DNA of 64,000 nt from CAVUXJ01 sp963814975 (GCA_963814975.1 CAWFFB010000035.1:1-64000), one strand, 5' to 3'; numbered from the stretch's first letter, positions 29,173 through 38,418 are shown. The notes: a model not told the origin generated them from the letters alone. Numbers and translations: made by a program.

Positions 29173-31560
29173 ATGAGAGACCAGAACACGAGGAAAGCAT
29201 TACCTGCTGCCATCGCCGTCGTCGCCGCAATGTTGGTCACACTGCTTGGAGGTACGGCGGACACTCAGGTTCAGAGTGCCGTTGCCAGTTCGACATTTTC
29301 CAGCGTATACACGCCAGCCGGCCTCGATCCCGACGCGCCAGGCACCAAGGGTGACCAGCCGATCGATTGCAGCGTGCCGGCGGGCTACACGGTCATGTCG
29401 ACGGGGCACATCGTCGAGGGCGACATCATCGTCGGCAAGCTCGACGAGCTCGAGGCCGATTGCGCGGCGGGTCGCCCGTGGGGAAGTGCGGGACGCGTCG
29501 AGCCGCGCGGCCACGGCGTGGTCCCGGGATTCAGCTTGTGGCCGAACGGACGCGTGCCATACCTCATCGATTCGACGTTGCCGGATCAAGCACGGATCAC
29601 CGCCGCGATCCAACAGTGGGAGGCGGCGACCACACTCGAGTTCGATCTCAAGACCCCGAACGATGCGGATTACGTCTATTTCACGAACGGCGACCACTGC
29701 GCATCCGAGGTCGGTCGCCAGGGCGGCCGCCAGGACATCGTGCTGAGCTCGGGCAAGGACCCCAACGAGATCGTCGGCTCGAGCATCTCGCGCGTCAGCG
29801 ACGTCTACACCTGGTTCGCCGACGGGATGGTGTCGGCTGGCTCGGCGACCGATCTCGACTCGAGGCGCATCCAGTACGCGTACCAGCCGGCGTCGGGATA
29901 CACGATCTCGCAGATCCGCGGCATCGCGATCGCAAAGTCGACCGGGTGGGTCTACGCCTGGTACTCGAACGGCCACGTCAGCGCAGGCACGAGCTCCGAC
30001 TTCGACGTCTACCGCACGCCCTCACCGTTCACGCTGCCTCCGGGCAAGTCCGTTTCGAACATCGCCGAAATGGACATCGGGCCCGATGGCAAAGTGTACA
30101 CGTGGTATTACGACAACACGTACAGCATCGGGACGAGCACCGATCTCGACCTGTACCAGGGACTGACGGCCTACACCACGGCGGCCGGCCTCACGGCGTT
30201 CCACAGCGTCGGCATCGCCATTGGACCGACGGGTGACGTGTTCGCCTGGTACACCAACGGCGAGGCGAGCGCGGGCACCAGCGCCGACTTCGATGTCTAT
30301 CGGAACCGGTTCGAATTCAACACGCCGAAGGAATGCAGCATCTCCAGCATCGTCCACGAGATCGGCCACACGATCGGCCTCAAGCACGAGCACCAGCGCT
30401 GCGATCGCGACCTCTACGTCCGCGTCTTCGAGGCCAACATGGACCCGGTCTTCGCGGCGAACTTCGATCGGCTATGCGGCATGGTCGGCCTCCAGTCGAT
30501 CGGCGCCTACAACCCGACGTCGCGCATGCACTACGCCAACTACACGCACTCGATCAATGGTGGGCCGACGATGCTGCGCCGGGTCCCGGATGGTGCCTCG
30601 GTCAGTGCCAGCGACGTGATCGATATGTCGATTGCGGGCTCGTCCGACGTCTACACGTGGTGGACCGACGGCTACGTGACCTCGGGCACGAGCGACGACC
30701 TCGAGCTCCATCGCGCGCGCTACGAGTTCACGCTCCCCTCCGGCTACAGCAACACCGACATCGTCGGCATCGGCATCGCGAAGGTGAACGGCAACACCTA
30801 CACCTTCTACCGCGACGGCAAGCGCAGCATCGGCTCGACGTCGAGCCTCGACTCGATCTCCGGCCCCGTGACCTACACGCTGCCGCTCGGCTACGCGCCG
30901 TCGGACATCATCGCGATCGACATCGCGCCAAACGGCCGCGTCTACACCTACTACGACAACGGCCGTGTCTCGACCGGGACCTCGACGGATCTCGCCGCGT
31001 ATACGGCGCCGACGGTCTTCACGCTCGCGCCCGGTCGGGCCGTGAGCCACGTGCTCGGCGTGGGCATCGCGCCGAGTGGCTCGGTCTACGCCTGGTACAC
31101 CGATGGCGATGTGAGTGCCGGCACGTCGACCGACCTCGACGCGGACCGCGCGCTCTACGACTTCTCGTCGCGGCTCGACGAGCTGGCGCCCTCGGACGTG
31201 CTCAACGCAGGCGACCTGTCGGCCATCAACACGCTGTACCGAGCCGACCACCCACCGACCTGTTCTGGCGAAACCACTGACGATTCTTCTTTCTTTGCCG
31301 TTATTGGAGAATTTCTTCCAAGGTCTCAGCCAAGCGCTCTTGACGATCGGAATGGCGGCAGCATTCGGATACTTCGCGAACCGAATCGGCCGACTGGATC
31401 ACTTTCTGCGGCGACACGTCACAAAGGCTTCGGTTGTCGCGTCACTCACGCTCGCCATCGGGACATGGGTCAGGGCTGGTATGCCGGTCGGTTGCCAAGC
31501 GATGCCGAAAAAGCGTGTGTCGCTGCATGGCGACCGGAGTACCCGATTCACGCCGCCTGA
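29173..31560 (+). CDS. secreted astacin-type zinc metalloprotease interrupted by two four-repeat modules
   Basis: About 795 residues. A signal peptide (residues 1-35) is followed by an astacin (M12A) domain: FSLWPNGRVPYLIDSTLPD, RITAAIQQWEAATTLEF and EVGRQGGRQDIVLSS. Then four repeats of about 48 residues begin at residues 211, 260, 308 and 356. After them comes the zinc motif HEIGHTIGLKHEHQR (395-409) and the Met-turn SRMHY (Met452). Four more repeats begin at 493, 542, 590 and 638, and the astacin C-terminal segment LNAGDLSAINTLYRAD closes the fold near residue 690. Each repeat reads like VYTWYxDGxVSAGTSTDLDxYR, then FTLPxGxxxSDIxGIxIAxxG. The last 100 residues do not fit; another frame there reads LSQALLTIGMAAAFGYFANR, so a frame break near 31265 is possible. 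GGGG upstream supports ATG 29173. Confidence 0.85.
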   Translation: MRDQNTRKALPAAIAVVAAMLVTLLGGTADTQVQSAVASSTFSSVYTPAGLDPDAPGTKGDQPIDCSVPAGYTVMSTGHIVEGDIIVGKLDELEADCAAGRPWGSAGRVEPRGHGVVPGFSLWPNGRVPYLIDSTLPDQARITAAIQQWEAATTLEFDLKTPNDADYVYFTNGDHCASEVGRQGGRQDIVLSSGKDPNEIVGSSISRVSDVYTWFADGMVSAGSATDLDSRRIQYAYQPASGYTISQIRGIAIAKSTGWVYAWYSNGHVSAGTSSDFDVYRTPSPFTLPPGKSVSNIAEMDIGPDGKVYTWYYDNTYSIGTSTDLDLYQGLTAYTTAAGLTAFHSVGIAIGPTGDVFAWYTNGEASAGTSADFDVYRNRFEFNTPKECSISSIVHEIGHTIGLKHEHQRCDRDLYVRVFEANMDPVFAANFDRLCGMVGLQSIGAYNPTSRMHYANYTHSINGGPTMLRRVPDGASVSASDVIDMSIAGSSDVYTWWTDGYVTSGTSDDLELHRARYEFTLPSGYSNTDIVGIGIAKVNGNTYTFYRDGKRSIGSTSSLDSISGPVTYTLPLGYAPSDIIAIDIAPNGRVYTYYDNGRVSTGTSTDLAAYTAPTVFTLAPGRAVSHVLGVGIAPSGSVYAWYTDGDVSAGTSTDLDADRALYDFSSRLDELAPSDVLNAGDLSAINTLYRADHPPTCSGETTDDSSFFAVIGEFLPRSQPSALDDRNGGSIRILREPNRPTGSLSAATRHKGFGCRVTHARHRDMGQGWYAGRLPSDAEKACVAAWRPEYPIHAA
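29803..30321 (+). repeat. first block of four 48-residue repeats inside the astacin gene
   Basis: Unit starts at codons for VYTWFADG, VYAWYSNG, VYTWYYDN and VFAWYTNG, spaced 49, 48 and 48 codons. The block interrupts the astacin domain between QDIVLSS and the zinc-binding helix. The fourth copy is short and runs into the catalytic segment. Confidence 0.85.
30649..31167 (+). repeat. second block of four 48-residue repeats inside the astacin gene
   Basis: Unit starts at codons for VYTWWTDG, TYTFYRDG, VYTYYDNG and VYAWYTDG, with the same 49, 48, 48 spacing as the first block. It follows the Met-turn and PTMLRRVPDG and precedes the C-terminal segment of the protease. The matching spacing suggests that a whole four-unit module was copied. 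Confidence 0.85.
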
Positions 31561-31625
31561 GCGCCTCGAATCGTAAGTAAATGAAGTAAGCCGTTCACGT
31601 CACGGAACGCCTGTTCGACGGTGCA

Positions 31626-31844
31626 TTACAGAACGAGCATCATTTTTAGGTACGGGAAGTAACCCCCGCGGATTTCGAGTGCACGCTCCGCTTCGATAGT
31701 TTTTATCGAACCGCTTCGCTCGAGTTCTAGCCTTGCCTCGACGTCCAATGTGGCCAAAGCATACTGCTGAGGCGGGTCACGAACAACGACCTTCGCCAGA
31801 CGGGCACCAACGGTGATTTGCGCTAGACTGCCGCCCTTATGGCG
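31626..31844 (-). CDS. possible short protein without an obvious start codon
   Basis: Between TGA (31845-31847) and TAA (31626-31628) a minus-strand frame of 73 codons reads ITVGARLAKVVVRDPPQQYA, LATLDVEARLELERSGSIKT and IEAERALEIRGGYFPYL, a protein-like composition unlike the other frames here. No ATG or GTG is in a suitable place; TTG codons are internal. It may be the tail of a lost gene. It overlaps the first bases of the Crp-type gene on the other strand. Confidence 0.3.
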   Translation of the reverse strand, partial: RHKGGSLAQITVGARLAKVVVRDPPQQYALATLDVEARLELERSGSIKTIEAERALEIRGGYFPYLKMMLVL

Positions 31845-32543
31845 TCAACAACGACCCGCCCAGCTAACAAGCTCCTCCGTCTGTTAGAACCGAAGGCATT
31901 CGCACGCCTTGCACCAAAGTTGAAGCCTAGTCTTCTAGAGGCCAGGCAGGTGCTCTACAGGCCTAACGAAGCGATACACACGATCTATTTTCCCGAGAAC
32001 GCCGTCATCTGTCAGATGGCGGTCATGCTCAACGGCGACACGATGGAGACGGCAACGGTAGGGGCGGAAGGTGCTTCGTGGATCTCGGCCAGCATCGGCG
32101 CTCCCAGCATGCCGTGTGAAACCGTCGTCGCCATCGGCGGTAACGCCCACGCGCTCGACATCCACGACCTTGACCGAGAAATGCAGGAAAACGAGCACTT
32201 CCGCGATGTGCTGACACAGTATTCACACGCACTGCTCATCCACAGCATGCGGATGACTGGATGCGCTGGCCTGCACCCGCTCGATCAGCGTTGTGCCCGT
32301 TGGATTCTGACGACGTTGGATCGCGTGAGCGCGGACCGCTTTTCAATGACGCATGAGTTCTTGTCGATGCTGCTCGGCGCGAGTCGGCCGAGTGTGAGTG
32401 TCGTGATCGAAGACTTTACTCGGCGAGGAATGTTGAAAGTTGAACGCGGTCGGATTTTGATTGGCAATCGCGACGGGCTGCTCAAGGCGTCGTGCGACTG
32501 TTACCAAGTCATTAAGCACAACTACGAGCAAGTCGGTCTATGA
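31839..32543 (+). CDS. Crp/Fnr-family transcriptional regulator
   Basis: 234 residues. The N-terminal cyclic-nucleotide-binding-like beta-roll has LLEARQVLYRPNEAIHTIYF and TVGAEGASWISASIGAP but lacks the canonical RxxA phosphate-binding arginine loop, so cAMP binding is doubtful. The C-terminal winged helix reads DRFSMTHEFLSMLLGASRPS, VSVVIEDFTRRGMLKVERGR, the Crp-type recognition helix. No Fnr-type cysteine cluster is present. Similar proteins with this layout are common next to oxidative or signalling genes in Acidobacteriota. The targets are not evident. Confidence 0.85.
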   Translation: MASTTTRPANKLLRLLEPKAFARLAPKLKPSLLEARQVLYRPNEAIHTIYFPENAVICQMAVMLNGDTMETATVGAEGASWISASIGAPSMPCETVVAIGGNAHALDIHDLDREMQENEHFRDVLTQYSHALLIHSMRMTGCAGLHPLDQRCARWILTTLDRVSADRFSMTHEFLSMLLGASRPSVSVVIEDFTRRGMLKVERGRILIGNRDGLLKASCDCYQVIKHNYEQVGL

Positions 32544-33121
32544 AAAACGTCGGTTGACCGCCCGCGAAGCTCCTCGACGCCGCCAACGACGCCGAACCCC
32601 GCGTGCGACTCCGTCACTACGAGACGATCTGCGGCCCGCGTGGATCGTACCGTCGAGAGCCGCTATGAACGATCCGGCGGCACGACCAAGTCTTTTTCCG
32701 TACTGGGTTGGACGCGTGGCTCGGCCCGATCAGCAGGATTCAATGGGAAGCAGACCCGACATATTCGAGCGACCGCGCCACTGCAGAAGCGACGTGGGAA
32801 ACGGTCCTCGCAGGACGACGGATCTACTTCCGGAACCTCGACACGGGCGCATGGTCTGAAATCTGACGCACGGGCCGCCTGAAGGGTGCTTTGTCATTCC
32901 GGTCCCGACGCGAATATACCGCCCCTCCGCCAAGGGAGTTCGATCGGGTGAGCTCCCGTACGCTCATTTCAGCCCTCGTGGATTGCAATCTTCCATGCGC
33001 CCCGATGTTCGCGCGACTAGCCGTGCGCTGAGGTGACCGGTACGAGATGATCAGCGACGGAATCGGAGCGCTCTGTCTCAGTATGTCGACTTCTGAAAGT
33101 TGGCCCGTCCCACGCCCGACT
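32544..33121. other. gap with a possible short coding remnant
   Basis: The plus-strand frame ending at a TGA near 32862 reads DQVFFRTGLDAWLGPISRIQ, then ATWETVLAGRRIYFRNLDTG, which looks protein-like over about 60 codons, and the same frame upstream of an in-frame TGA reads PPAKLLDAANDAEPRVRLRH. It may be the end of a decayed gene. From 32870 to 33121 I see nothing. Confidence 0.25.
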
Positions 33122-33765
33122 TCAAGAAACGATTCGGAGTCCTGTTGGCTCCGCGGGGGGTTGTTGTCCGGGGTAAAGTGTTCTTACGCCTGCGATGTCG
33201 TCCGCATCCAGCGTCCGGTTTGCCATGTTGCAATTCGAGATCGAGGGATACATGGTCGCGTTCGTGGATATCGAGTGGCTGAGTCCGAGCGCGTGGCCGA
33301 ACTCGTGCGAGGCAACGTCTTCGATGTAGAAGCCGCCAGAGCAGCCGCTTGAACCAGCGAAAAATCTGTACGCTGCGTCCCAGAACACGATATCCGCATC
33401 AACGATCTGCGAGCCGCTGGACCACCGGTAAGTCGTGGCGATCGCCGAGCCGCTCGACGCGTTCCGAAACAACACGAGATTGACTCCGTCGTACCTGTCG
33501 TGGTCTGGGAGCTGAGGCCGCTGTACGCGAAGCGAAACGCAGCAGACTGCTGCTGCCAGGCATCTGCCCCCGACCGTATGGCGGTTTCAGCCGAGACACC
33601 CGCTAGATCCAGATTCGCCGAGTTGATGTAGTAAGGCATCTGCGCCTGGTTCCAGGTCGACCCGCCCGCCACGTAGGCCAACGGATCTCCGGAAAACACC
33701 GTGGCCGCAATTGCCACCGCCGCCAACGCGACGCGCGCTCTCATGACATGTGGCATTGTCAGCAC
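33122..33765 (-). CDS. secreted matrixin-type zinc metalloprotease, one frame break
   Basis: A signal peptide (VALAAVAIAATVFSG) and the matrixin start TWNQAQMPYYINSANLDLAG lie in the first frame. After a one-base break near 33490 the second frame gives IVDADIVFWDAAYRF, the zinc motif SHEFGHALGLSHS with the third His in place, and a Met-turn-like NATMYPSIS. It ends with LDADDIAGVRTLYPG, the usual last matrixin helix. Across the break YDGVNLVLFRN is recovered, so a single base restores the protein. It directly follows the gene at 33766-34260; TAG of that gene touches the GTG used here, which implies coupled translation. Secreted protease of the M10 family; substrate unknown. Confidence 0.75.
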
Positions 33766-34260
33766 CTATCGCACCTTTCCAGCAGCGACCTCGCGCCGAA
33801 TTTGCTCGAGCGTCAGACTGCTGCCTGAGACACGATCGGCGGCGTCGAGCTTCAACAGACCTTCCCCGCGCAAGTGCGGCGCGAAGGTCCCGCGAGCGGT
33901 CCGTTTCAGATAGAAGACTGCGCGCTCGCCCGGAGAGAACGACATCTGGTCCGAGACGCGGAGCGTGAGCTCGCCGATCGTGCCCCCCTCCACTTCGACG
34001 TCGAGCGTCGGTAGCGGCTGCCCTTTGAGCGTTTGGCTCACGTTTACTCGCACCACCGAAACGATCAGCCGATCGCCAAACTCGTTGACCCGCCAGAGAG
34101 GAGCGACCGAGGCGACACGTCCGACGACGATCCGCTCGGCCCCCTGCGCTCGCTCGGCCTCCGGGACGGGAGGTTTCTGATTGGTTCTGGCCGCGAGATC
34201 ACTTCCGAGCAAACCGCAGCACAGATAAACGATGGTCGGAATTCGATTTGATTTGGGCAT
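33766..34260 (-). CDS. secreted small protein coupled to the matrixin
   Basis: 164 residues with a short hydrophobic N-terminus (TIVYLCCGLLGSDLAA), then a beta-rich domain: AERIVVGRVASVAPLWR, VSVVRVNVSQTLKGQPLP, LRVSDQMSFSPGERAVFYLK. The pattern of a VGxVxSV strand, a VxxxLKG strand and a F-x-x-GERxxFxL strand is that of exported proteins of OB-like or NTR-like appearance often found near metalloproteases. Because it directly precedes the matrixin with no gap, a chaperone, inhibitor or propeptide-like role is conceivable, but this is inference. Confidence 0.6.
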   Translation of the reverse strand: MPKSNRIPTIVYLCCGLLGSDLAARTNQKPPVPEAERAQGAERIVVGRVASVAPLWRVNEFGDRLIVSVVRVNVSQTLKGQPLPTLDVEVEGGTIGELTLRVSDQMSFSPGERAVFYLKRTARGTFAPHLRGEGLLKLDAADRVSGSSLTLEQIRREVAAGKVR

Positions 34261-35174
34261 CTAGATAGGTGTTAGCGTCAACAAGAGTGCCGTATCGAAG
34301 CCTCGTAGCTCATTGGGAATAACACGTCTGTTCGCAGGTAGTTAACGGCTTATGGCACTGGGGTTCTCCATCTGACCGACCCCACAATTGCGGCCGCACT
34401 TACAGAACTGTTGTCAGTTGTCTGTGGTTTTGATGCGGCACTTTCGCGTGGGAACTCAGGTCGAGGACATTCACGACGGCAGCGCGAGGGAGCGAGTCGT
34501 TGGCTGCGACGTCGGGGATTGGCAGCGCATGTGTGACACAGACATCACCCACGAACCTACCTTGTGCGCGGATATCTCTCGCGTCGCCTCATTCGTTGGT
34601 CGCCGCGCCCGCTTCCCTGACAGGAAAGCTCCAGAGCTTGTGGCGAGGCTAAGGTACAGACGGGTCGTCCGATGAGCTCGCGGTCATTTCCCGTCAGCGG
34701 TGAAGATGAGGATGTAGTCTCGGCCGAGTGTGCGCCAGGCGAGGGTGCCAGAAGGCGTCGTTCGTTACCCCGGCACGATCCCGTTGCGGGACAGAGTCTG
34801 CCAGCTCAGTCCTCTCTTATGCAGCGCCATTGTCATGTCTTGGAACATCGAGGGATGTCCCACGACCAGCCGGCCAATTGGCCTCTCTGCTGTCGCACGC
34901 GGCCGACCCGCAGGTGCCGGTTGAGACTCGATCAACTCTGCGGAAAGCCGACGCACAAGCGACGCGCTCCTGGCATACTGCGCGCACGTCAAAGTTCGCC
35001 GATGGTTGGTTGCTCCTGGGCAGTGACATCCATGTGAGCCGCGTCGTTCATTTGAACTACATCCGGCCTTCACGGGTTCGTTCTTCGGAACGGTGGCACC
35101 GCGAGTTTCAAGATGAGTCACCACCCCCACGGGGCTTCCCACGCGAAAAGGCGTCGTTGCAGACGCCCGTCTAG
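34261..35174. other. 900-base region with no supported gene
   Basis: Only short, overlapping frames of noncoding appearance occur on both strands. No repeats, tRNA or transposase motifs were noticed. The region separates the leftward matrixin pair from the rightward toxin-antitoxin pair and may be eroded accessory DNA. Confidence 0.45.
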
Positions 35175-35252
35175 GTCAACAAGAGCGTCAGTGCGCCGTC
35201 GATTGCCCGAACATCATCGCGGGCTGCGTTCCTCGCTGCTCTCGCGCGCCGG

Positions 35253-35531
35253 TTGGCTGGTTTCCAACTACGGCGAGTCCAGCAGGGACTCGATCCTGAC
35301 GACTGGAAGCCAATGCGGATGGTCGGACCGGGAGTCCGTGAGATTCGCATTCACATCGCCGGTGCACACCGAGTGTTCTACCTGGCCACGCGAGCCGAGG
35401 CGATCTACGTCCTTCACGCATTCGAGAAGAAGACGCAAAAGACGAGCTCGCAAGATCTACGAATCGGCTGCGACCGGTTCCGTGCACTTGGGAAGTTGAG
35501 GCAACAGCATGGCAAAGAAAGGCGCGGTTAG
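35253..35531 (+). CDS. HigB/RelE-type toxin (phage Gp49-like)
   Basis: About 92 residues: GFQLRRVQQGLDPDDWKPMR, GVREIRIHIAGAHRVFYLAT and AIYVLHAFEKKTQKTSSQDL. This is the PF05973-type ribosome-dependent mRNA interferase fold, including the typical FxKKTxKT motif. The annotated start is TTG; upstream the same frame stays open to a TAG at 35172 and reads RTSSRAAFLAALARRLAGFQ, so the real N-terminus may be longer and is unclear. The end overlaps the next gene by 23 bases, the usual toxin-before-antitoxin layout. Confidence 0.75.
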   Translation: MAGFQLRRVQQGLDPDDWKPMRMVGPGVREIRIHIAGAHRVFYLATRAEAIYVLHAFEKKTQKTSSQDLRIGCDRFRALGKLRQQHGKERRG

Positions 35532-35826
35532 GGTCACGTCGTCCACGGGAAACGTCTTCCGGGATCTCGGGTTCTCGAAGGAGGAATCCGAGCACCTTCT
35601 CGTCCGTGCCGACCTGCTGATTCAGGTGCAGAAGGCGATCACGTCGAGACGGCTCAAGCAGGCCGAGGCCGCGAAAGTGCTTCGGGTCACGCAGCCCCGA
35701 GTAAGCGACCTCCTGCGCGGTCGCATCGATCTCTTCAGCACTGATGCCCTAATCGACATGTTGGCGAGGCTCGGTGTGGGCGTGCGGCTGGTGGTCAGGA
35801 CGACCAGAGTAAGGAGGGTTGCGTGA
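35509..35826 (+). CDS. HigA-type antitoxin, XRE-family helix-turn-helix
   Basis: 105 residues with an HTH_37-type DNA-binding domain: NVFRDLGFSKEESEHLLVRA, DLLIQVQKAITSRRLKQAEA, AKVLRVTQPRVSDLLRGRID, LFSTDALIDMLARLGVGVRL. The Q-x-x-A-A-K-x-L-x-V-T-Q-P-R-V-S-D-L recognition helix is typical of antitoxins encoded downstream of PF05973 toxins. It overlaps the toxin gene, so the two are co-translated, and it would repress the pair. Confidence 0.85.
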   Translation: MAKKGAVRVTSSTGNVFRDLGFSKEESEHLLVRADLLIQVQKAITSRRLKQAEAAKVLRVTQPRVSDLLRGRIDLFSTDALIDMLARLGVGVRLVVRTTRVRRVA

Positions 35827-36054
35827 CAGATACGAAGTGTCGGCCACCCTCAGTCAGCCATGGCTGAGTCTCTCCGAGAGCGGCTACGCGGTGTTCTGGT
35901 CCCTGGTTGCGGTCGGTGTTTCCAGCGCAGTCATCTGGGGCGTCTATCCAGGCTCGATCCCGGTCACATTGGTCATCGCCCTCGGGATGCGCCAGGTGCA
36001 GCAGCACGGGCTATCATCTTCTGCCCATCCGGAGACACATGACTGGAGGTCGTT

Positions 36055-38418
36055 ATGGTGGTGAGAGACGGACTGCTGACGCTCGTGGCGCTGAGTGTGG
36101 CAGCGGGAAGCGTCGCGTGCGGTCGCGAACCCTCGTCACAGGTTGCGCCTCCTGCGGTCTTCGGCGTTGAAGAGGTGACCATCGACGGTATCCATGCCGC
36201 GATCCGGTCGGGGCGGACTACCTGCTCCGCGATCGTTCAGGCTTACATCGATCGCGCGCGCGCCTACAACGGCGTGTGCACCAGTCTCGTGACGGCCGAC
36301 GGTGCCGACATCGCATCCGCCACCGGCTACGTGCGCGCTGGGGCGCCGCTGACCTTTCCGACGCGGACAACGAAGGCATCGACGATCTTTCCGGACCTGG
36401 ATCAGTACCGCGGCAAGCCGCTCGACTACGGCCGCATCGAGCCGACGATCTCCGATCCGAGCGTGGCGGCGCAGATGGGCATGCGCGTGGGCATTCCCAA
36501 CGCCGGACAACTGAACGCGCTCGAAACGCTCAACATCCGCGGGGAGCGTTCGGTCACGTGCAAAGGCGCGTTCGATGCGCATCCCTCGTCCGGACCGTTG
36601 CCCGCCGGCGCGCCGGTCGCCTGCGAGGCGTTTCGTCAGCAGCCCGACGCCTTGGAGCGGGCGGCCGAGCTCGATACGCAGTACGGCCCGAATCCGGACC
36701 TGGAGGTGATGCCGATGTACTGCGTTGTCACGGCCTTCAAGGATCCGTTCGACACCAAGGACATGCGGACCACGGCAAACAGCGACGTAGCCTTCGCGAT
36801 GGATGTGCCGCCGTTCGACGCTACCCTCGTGGCGCGGCTGCGTGCGAAGGGCGCGATCATTTATGCGAAGTCGGTGGCGCACGAGTTCAATGCCGGCCCG
36901 GGGAACCCCGGCGGGCTGGCCGAGAGCCGGACGAATCTGGTGCCGGGAGGGCAGGCCATTAGCGCGTGGTCGGGGCAGGCCTGCAATCCGTACGACACCG
37001 AGCGAGTAACTCGCGGATCGAGTAGCGGCTCGGGGGTGGCGATATCGGCCAACCTGGCGACCATCGGCATCTGCGAGCAGACCATCGCGTCATGCCAGGG
37101 GCCGGCGTCTCGCAACGGAATTGCGACGTTGCTGGCAACCACGGGAGTCATGCCCGACAACGGCGGCATCGGCAACCAGTGGTTCGTTGATCGGGCCGGC
37201 ATTCACGCCCGCACGCTCGGCGACGCGGCCAAGGTGCTCGACGCCGTCAGGGTTTCGTCCACCAGCTACTACGATCCCCGCGAGCCGTTCACGGCCATCT
37301 CGAAGGCGCTCATTCCGGTGCAGCCGTACGCCAGTTTTTCGCTGGACGACACGACGCTCGCCACAACGCCGAAGCCGCTGAGGGGACTTCGCATTGCCAT
37401 CCTGCGCGAGCACATGGTCAAGCCCACGCAGAACCACGTGACCATTTCCGACCAGGTCGATCGCGAGATCAAGTCGGTGCTGCGCGACAGGCTCGGAGCC
37501 GAGCTCGTGGAGACCATAGCGCCAGCGTATCCCGACGATCCCGGCGTGCCGAACCTGAAGTACACGTTGGCCGACGCGCTGTCCGAACTGTTGCCGCGGA
37601 TGATGCCTGAGATCTTCACGCGCCGCGATGCCGGCGGTGCCCTGTTGTTCGCCGTGCCGGGCCACGACGTCACGTCATACGACTACCTGAGAAAGCTGAG
37701 CAAGCGGCAGGCGCCACTCACCGATCGGATCAACCTGACCAACATCGTCAGCTACGGCGCCGAGCCGTGCTACCCGCGCGCGCTGGAGCCCTGGCGGTGC
37801 AACGATCTGATGTTCGACATCGAGCGCTACCTCGAGGATCGCGGCGATGCGAGGATCAGGCGCTGGGCCGACTGGGTTGCCAACGCCCGGTTCCGCGAGG
37901 ACGCGTCGCGCGCCGGGGCGGAGAACTGGCTGGCCCTCAAGAATCACCACGCGCCGGGCAAGGCCGATCAGGTGGCGCGGAGCCTGATCGCGCGTCTGGC
38001 GCTGCAGCGCGTGATGTCCGAGAACGGTATCGACGCATTCGTGCATCCCGAGAATACGGTGCCGACGCCGAAAATCCAGGGGCCGAACGTCGGCCAGATC
38101 AGCCTCGAAGGCATCACGCCCTTCTTACAGATTCCGCGCGTCGTGGTCCCGGCTGGCATGACGGACGTCGTCTACGAGCCGCGGTACTCGCTGAACGCGA
38201 CGAAGACGGACTATGTCTCGGAACTCGCGCCGAACACACCGAAGACCACGCTGCCGCACCCGATGCCGATCGCGATCACGTTCTTCGCCGGGCAGGGTGA
38301 GGAGCCGGCACTGATCAGAATTGGTACGGCTTACGAGGTGGCGACGCACCATCGCACGCAGCCGCCTGCGTTTGGTCCAGTGTCGTCGCGCGGGGGCACG
38401 ACAGGGCAGCGGCATTGA
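36055..38418 (+). CDS. large exported amidase-signature enzyme
   Basis: 787 residues with a signal segment and a cysteine (VACGRE) that could be a weak lipobox. The amidase signature core is present: VVTAFKDPFDTKDMRTT (catalytic Lys in FKD), TRGSSSGSGVAISANLATIG (cis-Ser) and EQTIASCQGPASRNGI (nucleophile Ser in a sequence diverged from the usual GTDTGGS). The enzyme is about 200 residues longer than typical amidases, with insertions around residues 130-210 and 450-600; cysteine pairs in these (YGAEPCYPR, EPWRCNDL) suggest disulfides and an extracytoplasmic location. Such enzymes hydrolyse amides; the substrate is not predictable. GGAGG five bases before the ATG supports the start. Confidence 0.85.
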   Translation: MVVRDGLLTLVALSVAAGSVACGREPSSQVAPPAVFGVEEVTIDGIHAAIRSGRTTCSAIVQAYIDRARAYNGVCTSLVTADGADIASATGYVRAGAPLTFPTRTTKASTIFPDLDQYRGKPLDYGRIEPTISDPSVAAQMGMRVGIPNAGQLNALETLNIRGERSVTCKGAFDAHPSSGPLPAGAPVACEAFRQQPDALERAAELDTQYGPNPDLEVMPMYCVVTAFKDPFDTKDMRTTANSDVAFAMDVPPFDATLVARLRAKGAIIYAKSVAHEFNAGPGNPGGLAESRTNLVPGGQAISAWSGQACNPYDTERVTRGSSSGSGVAISANLATIGICEQTIASCQGPASRNGIATLLATTGVMPDNGGIGNQWFVDRAGIHARTLGDAAKVLDAVRVSSTSYYDPREPFTAISKALIPVQPYASFSLDDTTLATTPKPLRGLRIAILREHMVKPTQNHVTISDQVDREIKSVLRDRLGAELVETIAPAYPDDPGVPNLKYTLADALSELLPRMMPEIFTRRDAGGALLFAVPGHDVTSYDYLRKLSKRQAPLTDRINLTNIVSYGAEPCYPRALEPWRCNDLMFDIERYLEDRGDARIRRWADWVANARFREDASRAGAENWLALKNHHAPGKADQVARSLIARLALQRVMSENGIDAFVHPENTVPTPKIQGPNVGQISLEGITPFLQIPRVVVPAGMTDVVYEPRYSLNATKTDYVSELAPNTPKTTLPHPMPIAITFFAGQGEEPALIRIGTAYEVATHHRTQPPAFGPVSSRGGTTGQRH

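Noticed and set aside
35819..36064. 81-codon frame with a hydrophobic stretch between the antitoxin and amidase genes
   Set aside because: It overlaps both neighbours, has no ribosome site and no family pattern; the hydrophobic run is short.
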